Below are positions 48,181-57,008 of a stretch of DNA of 64,000 nt, piece after piece. The stretch's first letter is position 1; every line of letters starts with the position of its first letter. The translations under genes and the position numbers were made by a program. The stretch is from Lachnospiraceae bacterium. GTDB lineage: Bacteria > Bacillota_A > Clostridia > Lachnospirales > Lachnospiraceae. The notes under the pieces were generated by a model. That model did no database searches and was not told the origin of the DNA. It saw nothing but the letters and a program-made list of their open reading frames with translations. The DNA lies in NCBI GenBank assembly GCA_028694115.1, contig JAQUUB010000015.1:11175-75174 (forward strand), in the 5' to 3' direction.

Positions 48181-49119
48181 ATGCAAAAAATAGTTGTTGC
48201 CGGTGGCGGTGTTTTAGGTAGTCAAATTGCTTTTCAAGCAGCTTATTGTGGATTTGAAGTAACTATTTGGCTTCGAAGTGAAGGAAGTATCACACGTACG
48301 CAGCCAAAGATAGATAATCTAAAAGAAACCTATATAGAAACTATTAACATAATGGCAACTACGGAAGGTAAGACACCTGAAAAATGGGCGGTAGGTATAT
48401 CTGATTACGAAAGTTTTGATCAAGAGAAATGTCTTGATATGGTTGAAAAGGCTTATCATGGCATAAAGCTAGAGCTGAGTTTGTCAAAAGCTGTTGAAGA
48501 TGCAGACATCATCATTGAATCTATGGCTGAAAATGTAGAGGATAAGATTACATTTTATAAAATGCTTGCACCGCTAATGCCAGAGAAAACACTGCTTGTT
48601 ACAAATTCATCGACCCTTCTTCCCTCAAAGTTTGCAAAACATACTGGAAGACCAGAGAAATATCTATCCATGCATTTTGCAAATTCTATTTGGAAAAACA
48701 ATATAGCTGAAATAATGACTCAGCCAAAAACTAACAGCAAATATTTTGATGAGATTATGAAATTCGCTAGTGAAATGAGAATGATTCCACTTCCCGTTCA
48801 TAAGGAAAAATCAGGATATCTTCTTAATTCGATGCTTGTACCGTTCCTTTTTTCGGCAATGGATCTGTATGTAAATGGAATATCAGATCCTGAAAGTATT
48901 GATAAAGCATGGATATTAGGAACAGGTGCACCGAAAGGCCCATTCCGTATTTTAGATACTGTTGGACTTACAACGGCATATAACATTGTCCATATGTATG
49001 TTAAACTTCCTTCATTTCTAACTCCTTATAATTTCAGGGGCATGGAAAAAATGTTGAAAAAATATATAGATCAAGGAAAGCTTGGAAAATCTTCAGGTGA
49101 AGGATTTTATAAATATTAA
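48181..49119 (+). CDS. 3-hydroxyacyl-CoA dehydrogenase family protein
   Basis: The 312-residue protein opens with the Rossmann motif IVVAGGGVLGSQIAFQAAY, has EDADIIIESMAENVEDKI, TNSSTLLPS and the catalytic-site region LSMHFANSIWKN, and ends with the C-terminal dimer domain (GTGAPKGPFRILDTVGL). The classical HFxxP of fatty-acid enzymes is HFANS here, so the substrate may differ. AAAGGAGG at 48163-48170 suits the ATG at 48181 (10-base spacing). No beta-oxidation partners are near, so it may act on a small hydroxy acid. Confidence 0.85.
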   Translation: MQKIVVAGGGVLGSQIAFQAAYCGFEVTIWLRSEGSITRTQPKIDNLKETYIETINIMATTEGKTPEKWAVGISDYESFDQEKCLDMVEKAYHGIKLELSLSKAVEDADIIIESMAENVEDKITFYKMLAPLMPEKTLLVTNSSTLLPSKFAKHTGRPEKYLSMHFANSIWKNNIAEIMTQPKTNSKYFDEIMKFASEMRMIPLPVHKEKSGYLLNSMLVPFLFSAMDLYVNGISDPESIDKAWILGTGAPKGPFRILDTVGLTTAYNIVHMYVKLPSFLTPYNFRGMEKMLKKYIDQGKLGKSSGEGFYKY

Positions 49120-49160
49120 AAAAAGAAAGGATATGTTGATTATATTTTTAAAATCATCAT

Positions 49161-50339
49161 ATGGTGAAGAGAGTGAATATTCTTTTTTTAGGCGAAAAAA
49201 AATATGTAGATTATATTATTCCGGCTTTAAAAGATGAAGCACATTATGTAGATGTATATTATTGGAATGAAGCGTTTGGACCTGAGCTTTTTGTGGAAGA
49301 TAGTATTAATAATTATGATTGTATTATCGTAGCTTTTCAGAATACAGAGGTATCCAATGATATCTGTGGATTAATAAAAGAAATAGTTATTAATGAGAAA
49401 TGCACGGTATTTGACTACACATTATGGCATAATGCAACGATTCCATTTATGAGAGTCGATAGAACAATGTCTAATCCTTTATTCTCAAAATACGACGGAA
49501 TGATTTTAGGAATATCCCATGCAGAAGTGGGATTTCTAGCTAATCGATTCCAGAGTTGTTGTAATCATGCAGTCTCATCTCAAGATTTATTCTATAATTT
49601 AAAAACTTTTCAATATTGTATTTCTCATTATTGGCCCAAAATCAAGGAGCTGCAGTATCTTATTATTGATATGTATGATTATAATTATTTAAATTTAGAT
49701 ACTTCGTTATCTGAAAATATATATAGTTATTATTCATGGGGCGGTTACAACCTAGATGAGCATAATCATAAAAAAAATAAGAATTATACTATTGATCTAC
49801 ATGATTATAAATCCTATCTTTTGATGAATAGATATGAAGGAATCGATGATTCTAGAATTGATTTATGGAATGAATTATTTAAAGACACTAATTTTATGAA
49901 TAATTATGCAGAGTTTTTTAATTATCAAGGAATGCAAGAACGTATGAAAACGCTATCTGAAGAACTTATTAGTGGATATGAGGTTACTTCTAGTGTAGTA
50001 AAAAAAGAATTTCCAGCAACGATTGAAGAGAATATCACGATAATGAAGAGTTTGCTCCAATTAGTCTATGAAACTTGGCCAGATATCAAAGTATATCTGA
50101 CACTTCTTCCAATACCTATAGAAATTCAAAATAAGAGGAAAAAATTTTATGAGAAGTGGAAAGAACAGTTTGAGTCAGTTATTAAAAGCTTAAATGAGGA
50201 TTATCCGTTTGTATATAAATCTTTTTTGGATGATCCTATGATTTATGATAGAAAATATTTTTATGATGCAGATCATCTTAATTATTATGGAGCAAAAGTA
50301 TTTACTGAAAAGTTTAAGGATTATTTTAAAATAATATAA
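49161..50339 (+). CDS. Uncharacterised protein with SGNH-hydrolase-like C-terminus
   Basis: This 392-residue protein is not one I can name. The N-terminus (VNILFLGEKKYVDYIIPALKD, YDCIIVAF) resembles a nucleotide- or sugar-fold strand-turn, and the middle is rich in Asn and Tyr. The C-terminus DADHLNYYGAKVFTEKFKDY matches the DxxH block of SGNH and AlgX-like hydrolases. Its AT content is higher than its neighbours. It follows the dehydrogenase by 41 bases and may be in the same transcript. The start has no good ribosome binding site, so a GTG at 49173 is possible. Confidence 0.6.
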   Translation: MVKRVNILFLGEKKYVDYIIPALKDEAHYVDVYYWNEAFGPELFVEDSINNYDCIIVAFQNTEVSNDICGLIKEIVINEKCTVFDYTLWHNATIPFMRVDRTMSNPLFSKYDGMILGISHAEVGFLANRFQSCCNHAVSSQDLFYNLKTFQYCISHYWPKIKELQYLIIDMYDYNYLNLDTSLSENIYSYYSWGGYNLDEHNHKKNKNYTIDLHDYKSYLLMNRYEGIDDSRIDLWNELFKDTNFMNNYAEFFNYQGMQERMKTLSEELISGYEVTSSVVKKEFPATIEENITIMKSLLQLVYETWPDIKVYLTLLPIPIEIQNKRKKFYEKWKEQFESVIKSLNEDYPFVYKSFLDDPMIYDRKYFYDADHLNYYGAKVFTEKFKDYFKII

Positions 50340-50359
50340 ACGTTTGTTTGTAGGTTATA

Positions 50360-51262
50360 TCACAGAATCCCCCCTTTTTTTGATAAGAGCGGATAATAAA
50401 GATCTGCTTCGCAATAGTCTTCACTACATCGTTTTCTACAAATCATTTCAAAATGATAAGAAGAATCTACCTGATAAGATGTAGCCGGCGTCCATGTCTT
50501 CTCAATCATAGAGTAGATATCATCTAATTTCTGCATATTGAGATCTTCGGGAGCATGGAGACCGATATACCGGAAAACTGCATATTCTGAGGCTGGAACG
50601 GTATGACAGGTGAAGAGATCATGATCCTTGAACGGACGGAAAATCTCAAGGCTTGGCATGTAATAATCTGCTTCGGTACTTCCATAGCAGGTGACCAGTC
50701 CGTAATAAACGGAATCATCCACAGTATCAATTAATTGACTTCACTTTTTGTAAAAAAAATCCAGTGCATTAGAATTTGCTGTTCCATGATTATAATTTTC
50801 TTGATGATTGATCAGACATTTGATGCCTCCAAGAAAAAACATGGGGCGGGTCACAAAAAAAGGTGGAGCGATAATACCGTTCGTGGTATTTTGAAGTAGA
50901 TTTATATCATAGGGAGGATAGATTCGGACCTCGCAATGGTAAAGACGATAATGGGAGGGAGTTATGCCGAACAGCTGTTTAAAAGACCGCTCATAGCTTT
51001 GGACATATTCAAACTGATATTCATAAGCAATATCAATAATTTTAAGATTACTAAGACGAAGGTCAATCAGACTGTTAGACAACCTACGGTGACGAATATA
51101 AGTCATCAGGGGAAGTCCGGTGAGGGATTTAAAAATACGATGCATATGATATTTTGAAATACAAAGATAGTCTGCCACATTTTTAAGTGACAATGTATTT
51201 TTTAAGTTCTTTTCAATATAAATAAGGGCATGTTCGATCAATTTACGGTTTATTGTGTCCAT
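50360..51262 (-). pseudogene. AraC family regulator with GyrI-like sensor, broken by an in-frame stop
   Basis: The reading frame starts at 51262 after a GGAGG site. It gives an AraC double helix-turn-helix (KNVADYLCISKYHMHRIFK, DIAYEYQFEYVQSYERSFKQ, FGITPSHYR) and continues into a GyrI-like effector domain (GGIKCLINHQENYNHGTAN...DFFYKK). Codon 174 is TGA (50741-50743). The same frame then continues without shift as SQLIDTVDDSVYYGLVTCYG to CEADLYYPL and a natural stop at 50360. Together the halves make one normal 300-residue protein, so a single nonsense change is likely. The truncated product keeps the DNA-binding part but only half the sensor. Confidence 0.85.
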
Positions 51263-51392
51263 ACGACCTCCAATATCAAAACAGATAGATATCTTTTCGT
51301 ATAAAATAAGCAAGAAATGTTCACTTTGAGTTACCAGTCCATCATATAATATCTTTAAATTTATGTCAAAGACAAGAAAAAGGGGGATTATT

Positions 51393-52529
51393 ATGAAAAG
51401 GGCAGTTGGGATCTTAGTATGCCTTGTGATTGTTTTGTTAAATGTGGTAGGATGTGGAAAAATAGAAACAGTGGCAAAAGCAGAGGCAAAAACAGGGGTA
51501 GAAACAAAAACCGAAATAAATGAAGAACAGGAAAAAGAAATTGATCCGAAAGACGCTGGGGAAGAAGATGATGTAGTCGTACAGGAGGGAGAAATTGAGA
51601 GGATCAAAATAGAATCCTCTGCAATTGCAGAAAACAAACTGGAAGAAAAAATCGAGCAGAATTTATATATTTATCTTCCACCAAGTTATCAGACAGGAGA
51701 TAAAGAGTATCCTGTCGTATATTTTCTTCATGGTTTTGGCGATTCACCATCTGTGTTTATACGAAATGCAAAAAAAGTGCTGGATAAGGAATTTACAAAA
51801 GATGCATCGAAAGAATTTTTGCTTGTTGCAGTAGATGGCTCAAATTCTGTGGGTGGATCATTTTATGTAAATTCTCCTGTGATGGGAAATTGGGAAACCT
51901 ATACGGTATCAGAGGTTGTTTCATACATAGATTCAAATTATCATACAATTTCGGAGGCTGGAGCAAGGGGAATTTGTGGATTTTCAATGGGAGGATTTGC
52001 TTCTATCAATCTGGCATTTCGCCATCCGGATGTTTACTCAGCTGTTTACGCAATGTCTCCGGGGCTGCTTGCTCCTGGAAAGATAAAAGAGGCACTTGAA
52101 ACATGGGAAGGGGATCAGATTTTTCTCGAGGCCTATTCCATGGCATTTGCATATAAAGATCAGGCTCCATATATAGAAATTCCTTCCGGGGACGGAACGG
52201 AAGTAGATCAGATTCTAATGGAACGGTGGGAGTCGGGATTTGGGAATTTACAGGAAAAATTGGATGATTATCTGGCATTGGGAGTACCGTTGAAGTCAAT
52301 TGGATTCTGCTACGGGGAAAATGACGGATACCAATGGATTCCAGAAGGAACGCGTTATTAGGCAGGAATTCTGGATAAAAAAGGGATTTCTTATGATATT
52401 TATTCTTTTCAGGGAGGACATATTCTTCCTAAGGATTTTGTAAAAGATCATTTGTTTCCGTTTTTTTCAAACACTCTTTCTTATGAAAATCTTGGTGCTA
52501 TTGCATTTGTAAAAACTATGATACTATAA
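51393..52529 (+). pseudogene. Lipoprotein alpha/beta-hydrolase esterase, broken by an in-frame stop
   Basis: The gene starts at 51393 after an AGGGGG site with a lipoprotein signal (LNVVGC). A charged linker follows, then an esterase-D-like alpha/beta hydrolase with VVYFLHGFGDSP and the nucleophile elbow GFSMGGFASI. Codon 323 is TAG (52359-52361). The frame then continues for 55 codons as AGILDKKGISYDIYSFQGGH, ending at TAA 52527-52529. The catalytic His is expected in GGHILP, beyond the stop, so the truncated protein should be inactive. It is divergent from the broken AraC regulator. The two may have been a regulated pair (inference). Confidence 0.85.
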
Positions 52530-52713
52530 TGGCAGATAAAAAAATCAAAAGGTGCATCGATTACACTGACAAAGCAAATCTAAGATAATTGTTTTGAAGA
52601 ACAGGGAAAAGCGATATACAAACAGTTGCAAAACTCTATGAAGCAGAAGTGCGGGCATCTGATGATTGTATCAACGGTCGGATTTATGTTTGGAACATGT
52701 GATGGGAGTAAAT
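52530..52713 (+). other. Intergenic remnant between esterase and DUF4037 genes
   Basis: Short open stretches such as SDIQTVAKLYEAEVRASDDC (about 52612-52690) read as protein-like but have no start, no end and no family I can name. This could be decayed coding sequence. A GGGAG ribosome binding site for the next gene lies at 52704. Confidence 0.3.
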
Positions 52714-55047
52714 ATGGATATTAATAATATATTACAAGAGTATGATTCGCTCTTTGGAAAATTGACGTTACCACAGATTGAAAACTTCTTATATGAGCAT
52801 ATTAATGAAGCGGTCAAGGAGCAGGATAATGCGTCTATTATTATTTTGTTAAATGAAATGATAGGACTTTGTAGAGATACATCTCAGAAGGAAAAAGCTC
52901 TCTCATATTCTGCTTCTTTAAAGAATTTATTAGATAAAATGAATCAACAGGGAACACCTAATTATGCGACCTCTATGCAGAATATAGCAAATGCATATAG
53001 AGCTTTTGGACTTTTTGATGAGGCGCAGGAAGCCTTTGAATTGATAGAGAATACATATAGGCAGTATCTTGACAAAAAGGATATTCTTTGGGCTACATTA
53101 TATAACAATTGGGGGCTTCTTTGTCAGGAAACAAATGCATTCCATAAAGCCTCTGAACTTCAAAAAAGAGCATTAGATATTATACGCGATACTCCTGATG
53201 CTGATATCAAAATAGCCATTACCATGACTAATTTAGCGAATTCACTATTTGCAATCAGTACAGAAGACTCCCTGTATGAAGGAAATAATTACCTAGACCA
53301 GGCATTAAAGATTTTTATTGATGATAGAGAACATGATTTCCATTATGGAGCCGCAGTGGTAGCGAAAGGTGACTATTTTGCTACTAATTTAGAATGGAGC
53401 AAGGCTACCCAATACTATAGAAAAGGATTGGTAGAGATATTAATTCACACTGGTAAAACGGATGGATTTTACCGCGTATTAGAGAAATATAATCGAAGTC
53501 AGGAAATGCTAACGAAGACAGATGTTTTAGATAAATGGGAGTCCAATCTTTCAAGGTGTAAGGACTTTTACAAGAAATATGGCATAGAAATGATTCATAA
53601 GAATTTTCCAGAGTATGAAGCAAGAATTGCAGTTGGAATGGTTGGAGAGGGGTCGGATTGCTTTGGCTTTGATGATAAGATTTCTACTGACCATGATTAT
53701 GACGTGGGTTTTTGTATGTGGCTAACGGACGATGATTATAGTGCTATAGGTGATAAACTTCAGGAATCCTATGAAAATCTAATATCAGATGCAACTAGCC
53801 AACGATTTATGAGTCGAAGAGGCGTATTTAAGACTTCAGAGTTTTATAAGAAATCTGATAGAGAATCCTGTGAGGAGTTTCTTTTAGCCCAGCTGGTAAA
53901 TGGCGAGGTGTTTAGAGATGATTTGGGAGAGTTTAGCAAAAAAAGAAAATCTCTATTGCTCTATTATCCAAAAAACATATGGCGCTCTAAACTAGCAAAT
54001 TTATTACACGATTATGCGCAATATGCTCAAAGCAATTATGCAAGAATGATGGTAAGAAAAGATGCAATTAGTGCATCTCTTTGTGTGTCCAAGGCGATAG
54101 AAACTGCGATGGATATTGTGTATATTCTCAATAAAACCTATGCACCTTATTATAAGTGGAAAAGAAAAGGTATTGAGCAGTTCGGCAGGGAATGGCAGGA
54201 AATTCTATGGATCTGTGATGAGATTGCTTTGTTATCTAATCAAGCAGAAGCATGGGAAGGTGTAGAATACTCCTCTCCTGTACTAAATAAGCGTGACAAA
54301 TGCGTGATTTTGCTTGAGTTACTTGCAAGAACTCTTCTAGAGAAAATGAAGGAACTAGGTTTTGTTACGGGTGAGAATCCATTTCTTGAACGATATATTC
54401 CACAGATTCTTAATACTCAGAAAGGGGAAGAAACGAATATGAATGTGGACAAAAAGAAAGAATTGATTGAAAAAATTGTGAAACATGAGTGGAAGCAATT
54501 TGATAAAGTAAAAAATGAAGGTGGAAGAGCTGACTGCCAAGATGATTATAAGACCTTTTCCATTATGCGTAAGAGTCAGTATTTAACATGGAATCAAGAC
54601 CTTTTGCAAAGTTATTTGAACGATCTGATTGAAGCGGAAGAAAAGGGATGGAACTTAATCACAGAAAAATATGCAAGAATGCTAAAGAGTACGGCACCAG
54701 ATAAGTATGTTGAGTTAGAAAAGAATCTTCCTATTCGAAGTGATGATAGAAGTGCGATTGCAGAAGAGATTATAAGGATTCAGGTATTATGGATGGAAGA
54801 ATTTGCTAAAGAATACCCTTATGTGGCTAACAATGCAAGAGTAATTCATACGGCAGAAGATACACCATTCAATACCTCTTATGAAACTTATCTTAGAGGA
54901 GAACTAGGGACATATAGTGAGCAGACCTTTCTTCTATATGGAAGATTTATAGCATCACTTTTACAAGAAGGAAAAAATCTAGCATTTGAAACGATGAGTA
55001 ATACAGCGCAGCTTTATGGATATGAGTCATTAGAAGATATAAAGTAG
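52714..55047 (+). CDS. TPR-DUF4037-DUF4125 fusion protein (predicted nucleotidyltransferase)
   Basis: The 777-residue protein has three parts. TPR-like helical repeats (about 40-290; NYATSMQNIANAYRAFGLFDEAQ, LWATLYNNWGLLCQE) come first. A DUF4037 nucleotidyltransferase-like domain (about 310-570) follows, with VGMVGEGSDCFGFDD then STDHDYDVGF, a GS-x10-DxD-type metal site. Last is a DUF4125 helical domain (about 590-777; IVKHEWKQFDKVKNEGGRADCQDDY). The start at 52714 follows GGGAG. The chemistry is probably transfer of a nucleotide to a protein or small molecule, but the target is unknown. It could be a metabolic or a stress/defence effector. Confidence 0.8.
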   Translation: MDINNILQEYDSLFGKLTLPQIENFLYEHINEAVKEQDNASIIILLNEMIGLCRDTSQKEKALSYSASLKNLLDKMNQQGTPNYATSMQNIANAYRAFGLFDEAQEAFELIENTYRQYLDKKDILWATLYNNWGLLCQETNAFHKASELQKRALDIIRDTPDADIKIAITMTNLANSLFAISTEDSLYEGNNYLDQALKIFIDDREHDFHYGAAVVAKGDYFATNLEWSKATQYYRKGLVEILIHTGKTDGFYRVLEKYNRSQEMLTKTDVLDKWESNLSRCKDFYKKYGIEMIHKNFPEYEARIAVGMVGEGSDCFGFDDKISTDHDYDVGFCMWLTDDDYSAIGDKLQESYENLISDATSQRFMSRRGVFKTSEFYKKSDRESCEEFLLAQLVNGEVFRDDLGEFSKKRKSLLLYYPKNIWRSKLANLLHDYAQYAQSNYARMMVRKDAISASLCVSKAIETAMDIVYILNKTYAPYYKWKRKGIEQFGREWQEILWICDEIALLSNQAEAWEGVEYSSPVLNKRDKCVILLELLARTLLEKMKELGFVTGENPFLERYIPQILNTQKGEETNMNVDKKKELIEKIVKHEWKQFDKVKNEGGRADCQDDYKTFSIMRKSQYLTWNQDLLQSYLNDLIEAEEKGWNLITEKYARMLKSTAPDKYVELEKNLPIRSDDRSAIAEEIIRIQVLWMEEFAKEYPYVANNARVIHTAEDTPFNTSYETYLRGELGTYSEQTFLLYGRFIASLLQEGKNLAFETMSNTAQLYGYESLEDIK

Positions 55048-55189
55048 GTCAGTCACTTATTATGCGTTCGCCGAACCAGGAAAAACTGAATCAAAATATT
55101 ATAGATTTAGAAAAAGAAGCCTCATCATAGCTGAGAAATGGAATATAATAAATAGACGAGTACAAAAATTGGAAATGTGAGATGATTAT

Positions 55190-55729
55190 ATGAAAAGATA
55201 TGTTGCTTTATTAAGGGGAATAAATATAAGTGGAAATAACAAGATAGTAATGTCTGAATTAAAACAAGAATTTGCAGAACATGGTTTTTCAGAGATTGCT
55301 ACATATCTCAATAGTGGCAATGTTGTCTTTTCAAGTATCATTGATGATAAAGATGTTCTTTCAAATAAAATAATGGTAATGATAAAGGAAAGATTCGCTT
55401 TAGATATATCAGTTTTAGTTGTATTGCAAGAAGAATTAGAAGAACTATTAAATAATGCTCCTGATTGGTGGGGTGATGATAATAAAGAAATATATGATAA
55501 TCTTATCTTTATTATGCCGTCTTTATCTTACGAAGAAATCTACAGTGAAATCGGCAATCCCAAAGCAGAGTATGAGAAAGTGCATCATTACAAAAACGTA
55601 ATTTTTTGGTCCTTTAGTCGGAAAGATTATCAAAAGACAAATTGGTGGGCAAAGACAGCAAACTCGAATGTAAGTCACAAGATTACAATTCGAACAGCAA
55701 ATACGGTGAGAAAAATAGCGTTTATGTGA
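55190..55729 (+). CDS. DUF1697 family protein
   Basis: The 179-residue protein opens with the DUF1697 signature YVALLRGINISGNNKIVMSEL and has ATYLNSGNVVFSS and a terminal KITIRTANTVRKI. The family is widespread and small, with no proven function. It stands alone, 140 bases after the previous gene. A short open frame of 22 codons at 55062-55130 lies between them and is not recognisable. Confidence 0.85.
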   Translation: MKRYVALLRGINISGNNKIVMSELKQEFAEHGFSEIATYLNSGNVVFSSIIDDKDVLSNKIMVMIKERFALDISVLVVLQEELEELLNNAPDWWGDDNKEIYDNLIFIMPSLSYEEIYSEIGNPKAEYEKVHHYKNVIFWSFSRKDYQKTNWWAKTANSNVSHKITIRTANTVRKIAFM

Positions 55730-55840
55730 TATAATAATTTTTAATCTTCCATCATGTTTCTATCATACTTCTATCATAATTTTCTTATATAATCTAAAAT
55801 GTAACAGAAATTAAAATAACTGATTAGGAGTGTGAAAAGT

Positions 55841-56302
55841 ATGAAAAGTGTAAAAAGATTCATTAAAGCAACGGTAATAATGGGCGTATTATTTGCGTTA
55901 GGGACTGCAGGAACTGTTTTTGCAGCATCGCTTAAAACACCAGCAGAAATAGTATCTGTGCTCACAGGAAAAACAGCAGATGAGGTCAATTCAGAAAGGG
56001 CTGATGGTAAAACTTATGGTGCGATTGCAAAGGATGCTGGAAAACTTGAAGAGTTTAAAACTCAAATGTTAGAGCAAAGAAAAGATTATCTGGAACAACG
56101 GGTAAAGGATGGAACGCTATCTCAGGAAGAAGCGGATACAATTTATCAAACAATGGAAGAACGTCAATTAACATGTGATGGTACAGGAAGTGTCTCCCAA
56201 GGAGCGGGCTGTGGTGCTGCAATTGGGGCAGGCGGCTGTGGAATGGGAAATAATCAAAACAGAGGAGCAGGACGAGGCATGGGTTGTGGATTCCAAAAGT
56301 AA
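55841..56302 (+). CDS. Exported DUF2680-like protein with Cys/Gly-rich tail
   Basis: The 153-residue protein has a signal peptide (FIKATVIMGVLFALGTAGTV, cleavage after FAA), then a DUF2680-like helical region (TPAEIVSVLTGKTADEVNSE, VKDGTLSQEEADTIY) and a tail rich in Gly, Cys, Asn and Arg (GCGAAIGAGGCGMGNNQNRG). The tail has four to five Cys and might bind metal or be cross-linked. GGAG at 55827-55830 suits the ATG at 55841; a GTG at 55832 is too close. A strong terminator follows. The family is common in Clostridia without known function. Confidence 0.75.
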   Translation: MKSVKRFIKATVIMGVLFALGTAGTVFAASLKTPAEIVSVLTGKTADEVNSERADGKTYGAIAKDAGKLEEFKTQMLEQRKDYLEQRVKDGTLSQEEADTIYQTMEERQLTCDGTGSVSQGAGCGAAIGAGGCGMGNNQNRGAGRGMGCGFQK

Positions 56303-56321
56303 ATAACAGATAAAGAGAAAG

Positions 56322-56369
56322 CCTGTTGGTGTAAACAGATTAATAAGTTTTTACACCAACAGGTTTTTT
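56322..56369 (+). terminator. Terminator after the DUF2680-like gene
   Basis: CCTGTTGGTGTAAA (56322-56335) is the exact complement of TTTACACCAACAGG (56350-56363), followed by TTTTTT. Confidence 0.92.
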
Positions 56370-56477
56370 GTGTTAGAATATTTGATTTATCTGATAAATT
56401 CTTTTATTCTTTTTTAATAGAAGCCAAGTTTTGATTTTGACACATGATATGGTGAATTCTCTTATTAAGGATATTTC

Positions 56478-57008
56478 ATGCTATTTTATTGTATGAATAT
56501 AGAATTTGCTGTGGAATTCATAGAAAATGGGATTAGGATCGGATATAACGTTTCCTTAGATTTAGGAGTTTTTCTTGATAGTGAATACCAGAGAAAAATA
56601 CTGAAAGAAGAAATGACTGTTAATGGAGAGCTTGTTTTTTGTAGAGGTGATGAGCTGACAGTAGAGAATCTGAAAGAAATAAAACCATATATAACAGACG
56701 CACTTTACAAGAAAGCAGATGGATTAGTAGAAATAGCCAAGAATAGTTTGAATCAGGAAGAATTATTCCTGACCAATGGATTTAAGCTTATATTTTCACA
56801 AACTTTTGCAAAATTAGTTACCGATTGGTTTATGAATAAGTTTATGATAATTTACCGTGCAGATTCTATGCAATTGATTAAAAGATTTGCAGACCCACAG
56901 AAAAAGGCAGTATATGTTGAAAAGACAACAGATAAGGCGGCTAAGCTGTTTGGAGTATTATTAATATTTTCCATAATGATGATATTAATATCCACCATGC
57001 CCAGTTAA
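56478..57008 (+). pseudogene. AAA15 (RloA-type) family ATPase, internal fragment
   Basis: From about 56490 to 56955 this frame reads like the middle of COG1106/AAA15 ATPases: FAVEFIENGIRIGYNVSLDLG, LFLTNGFKLIFSQTFAKLVTDW, FMIIYRADSMQLIKRFADPQ and YVEKTTDKAAKLFG. The N-terminus with Walker A is absent. After KLFGV the frame runs into out-of-frame sequence (IFSIMMILIST) that belongs to the next fragment. About 100 codons that would hold the ABC signature and Walker B are missing. Relatives occur in phage-defence pairs (AbiL/RloAB). This copy cannot work. Confidence 0.75.

Noticed and set aside
50360..50722. Separate 120-residue gene on the minus strand
   Set aside because: It is in the same frame as the AraC gene just upstream and continues its sensor domain after a single TGA, with no start site of its own.
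50741..52361. Genome-wide stop-codon recoding as the cause of the two in-frame stops
   Set aside because: Several intact genes in the window end with TGA or TAG at their normal family length, so neither codon is reassigned.
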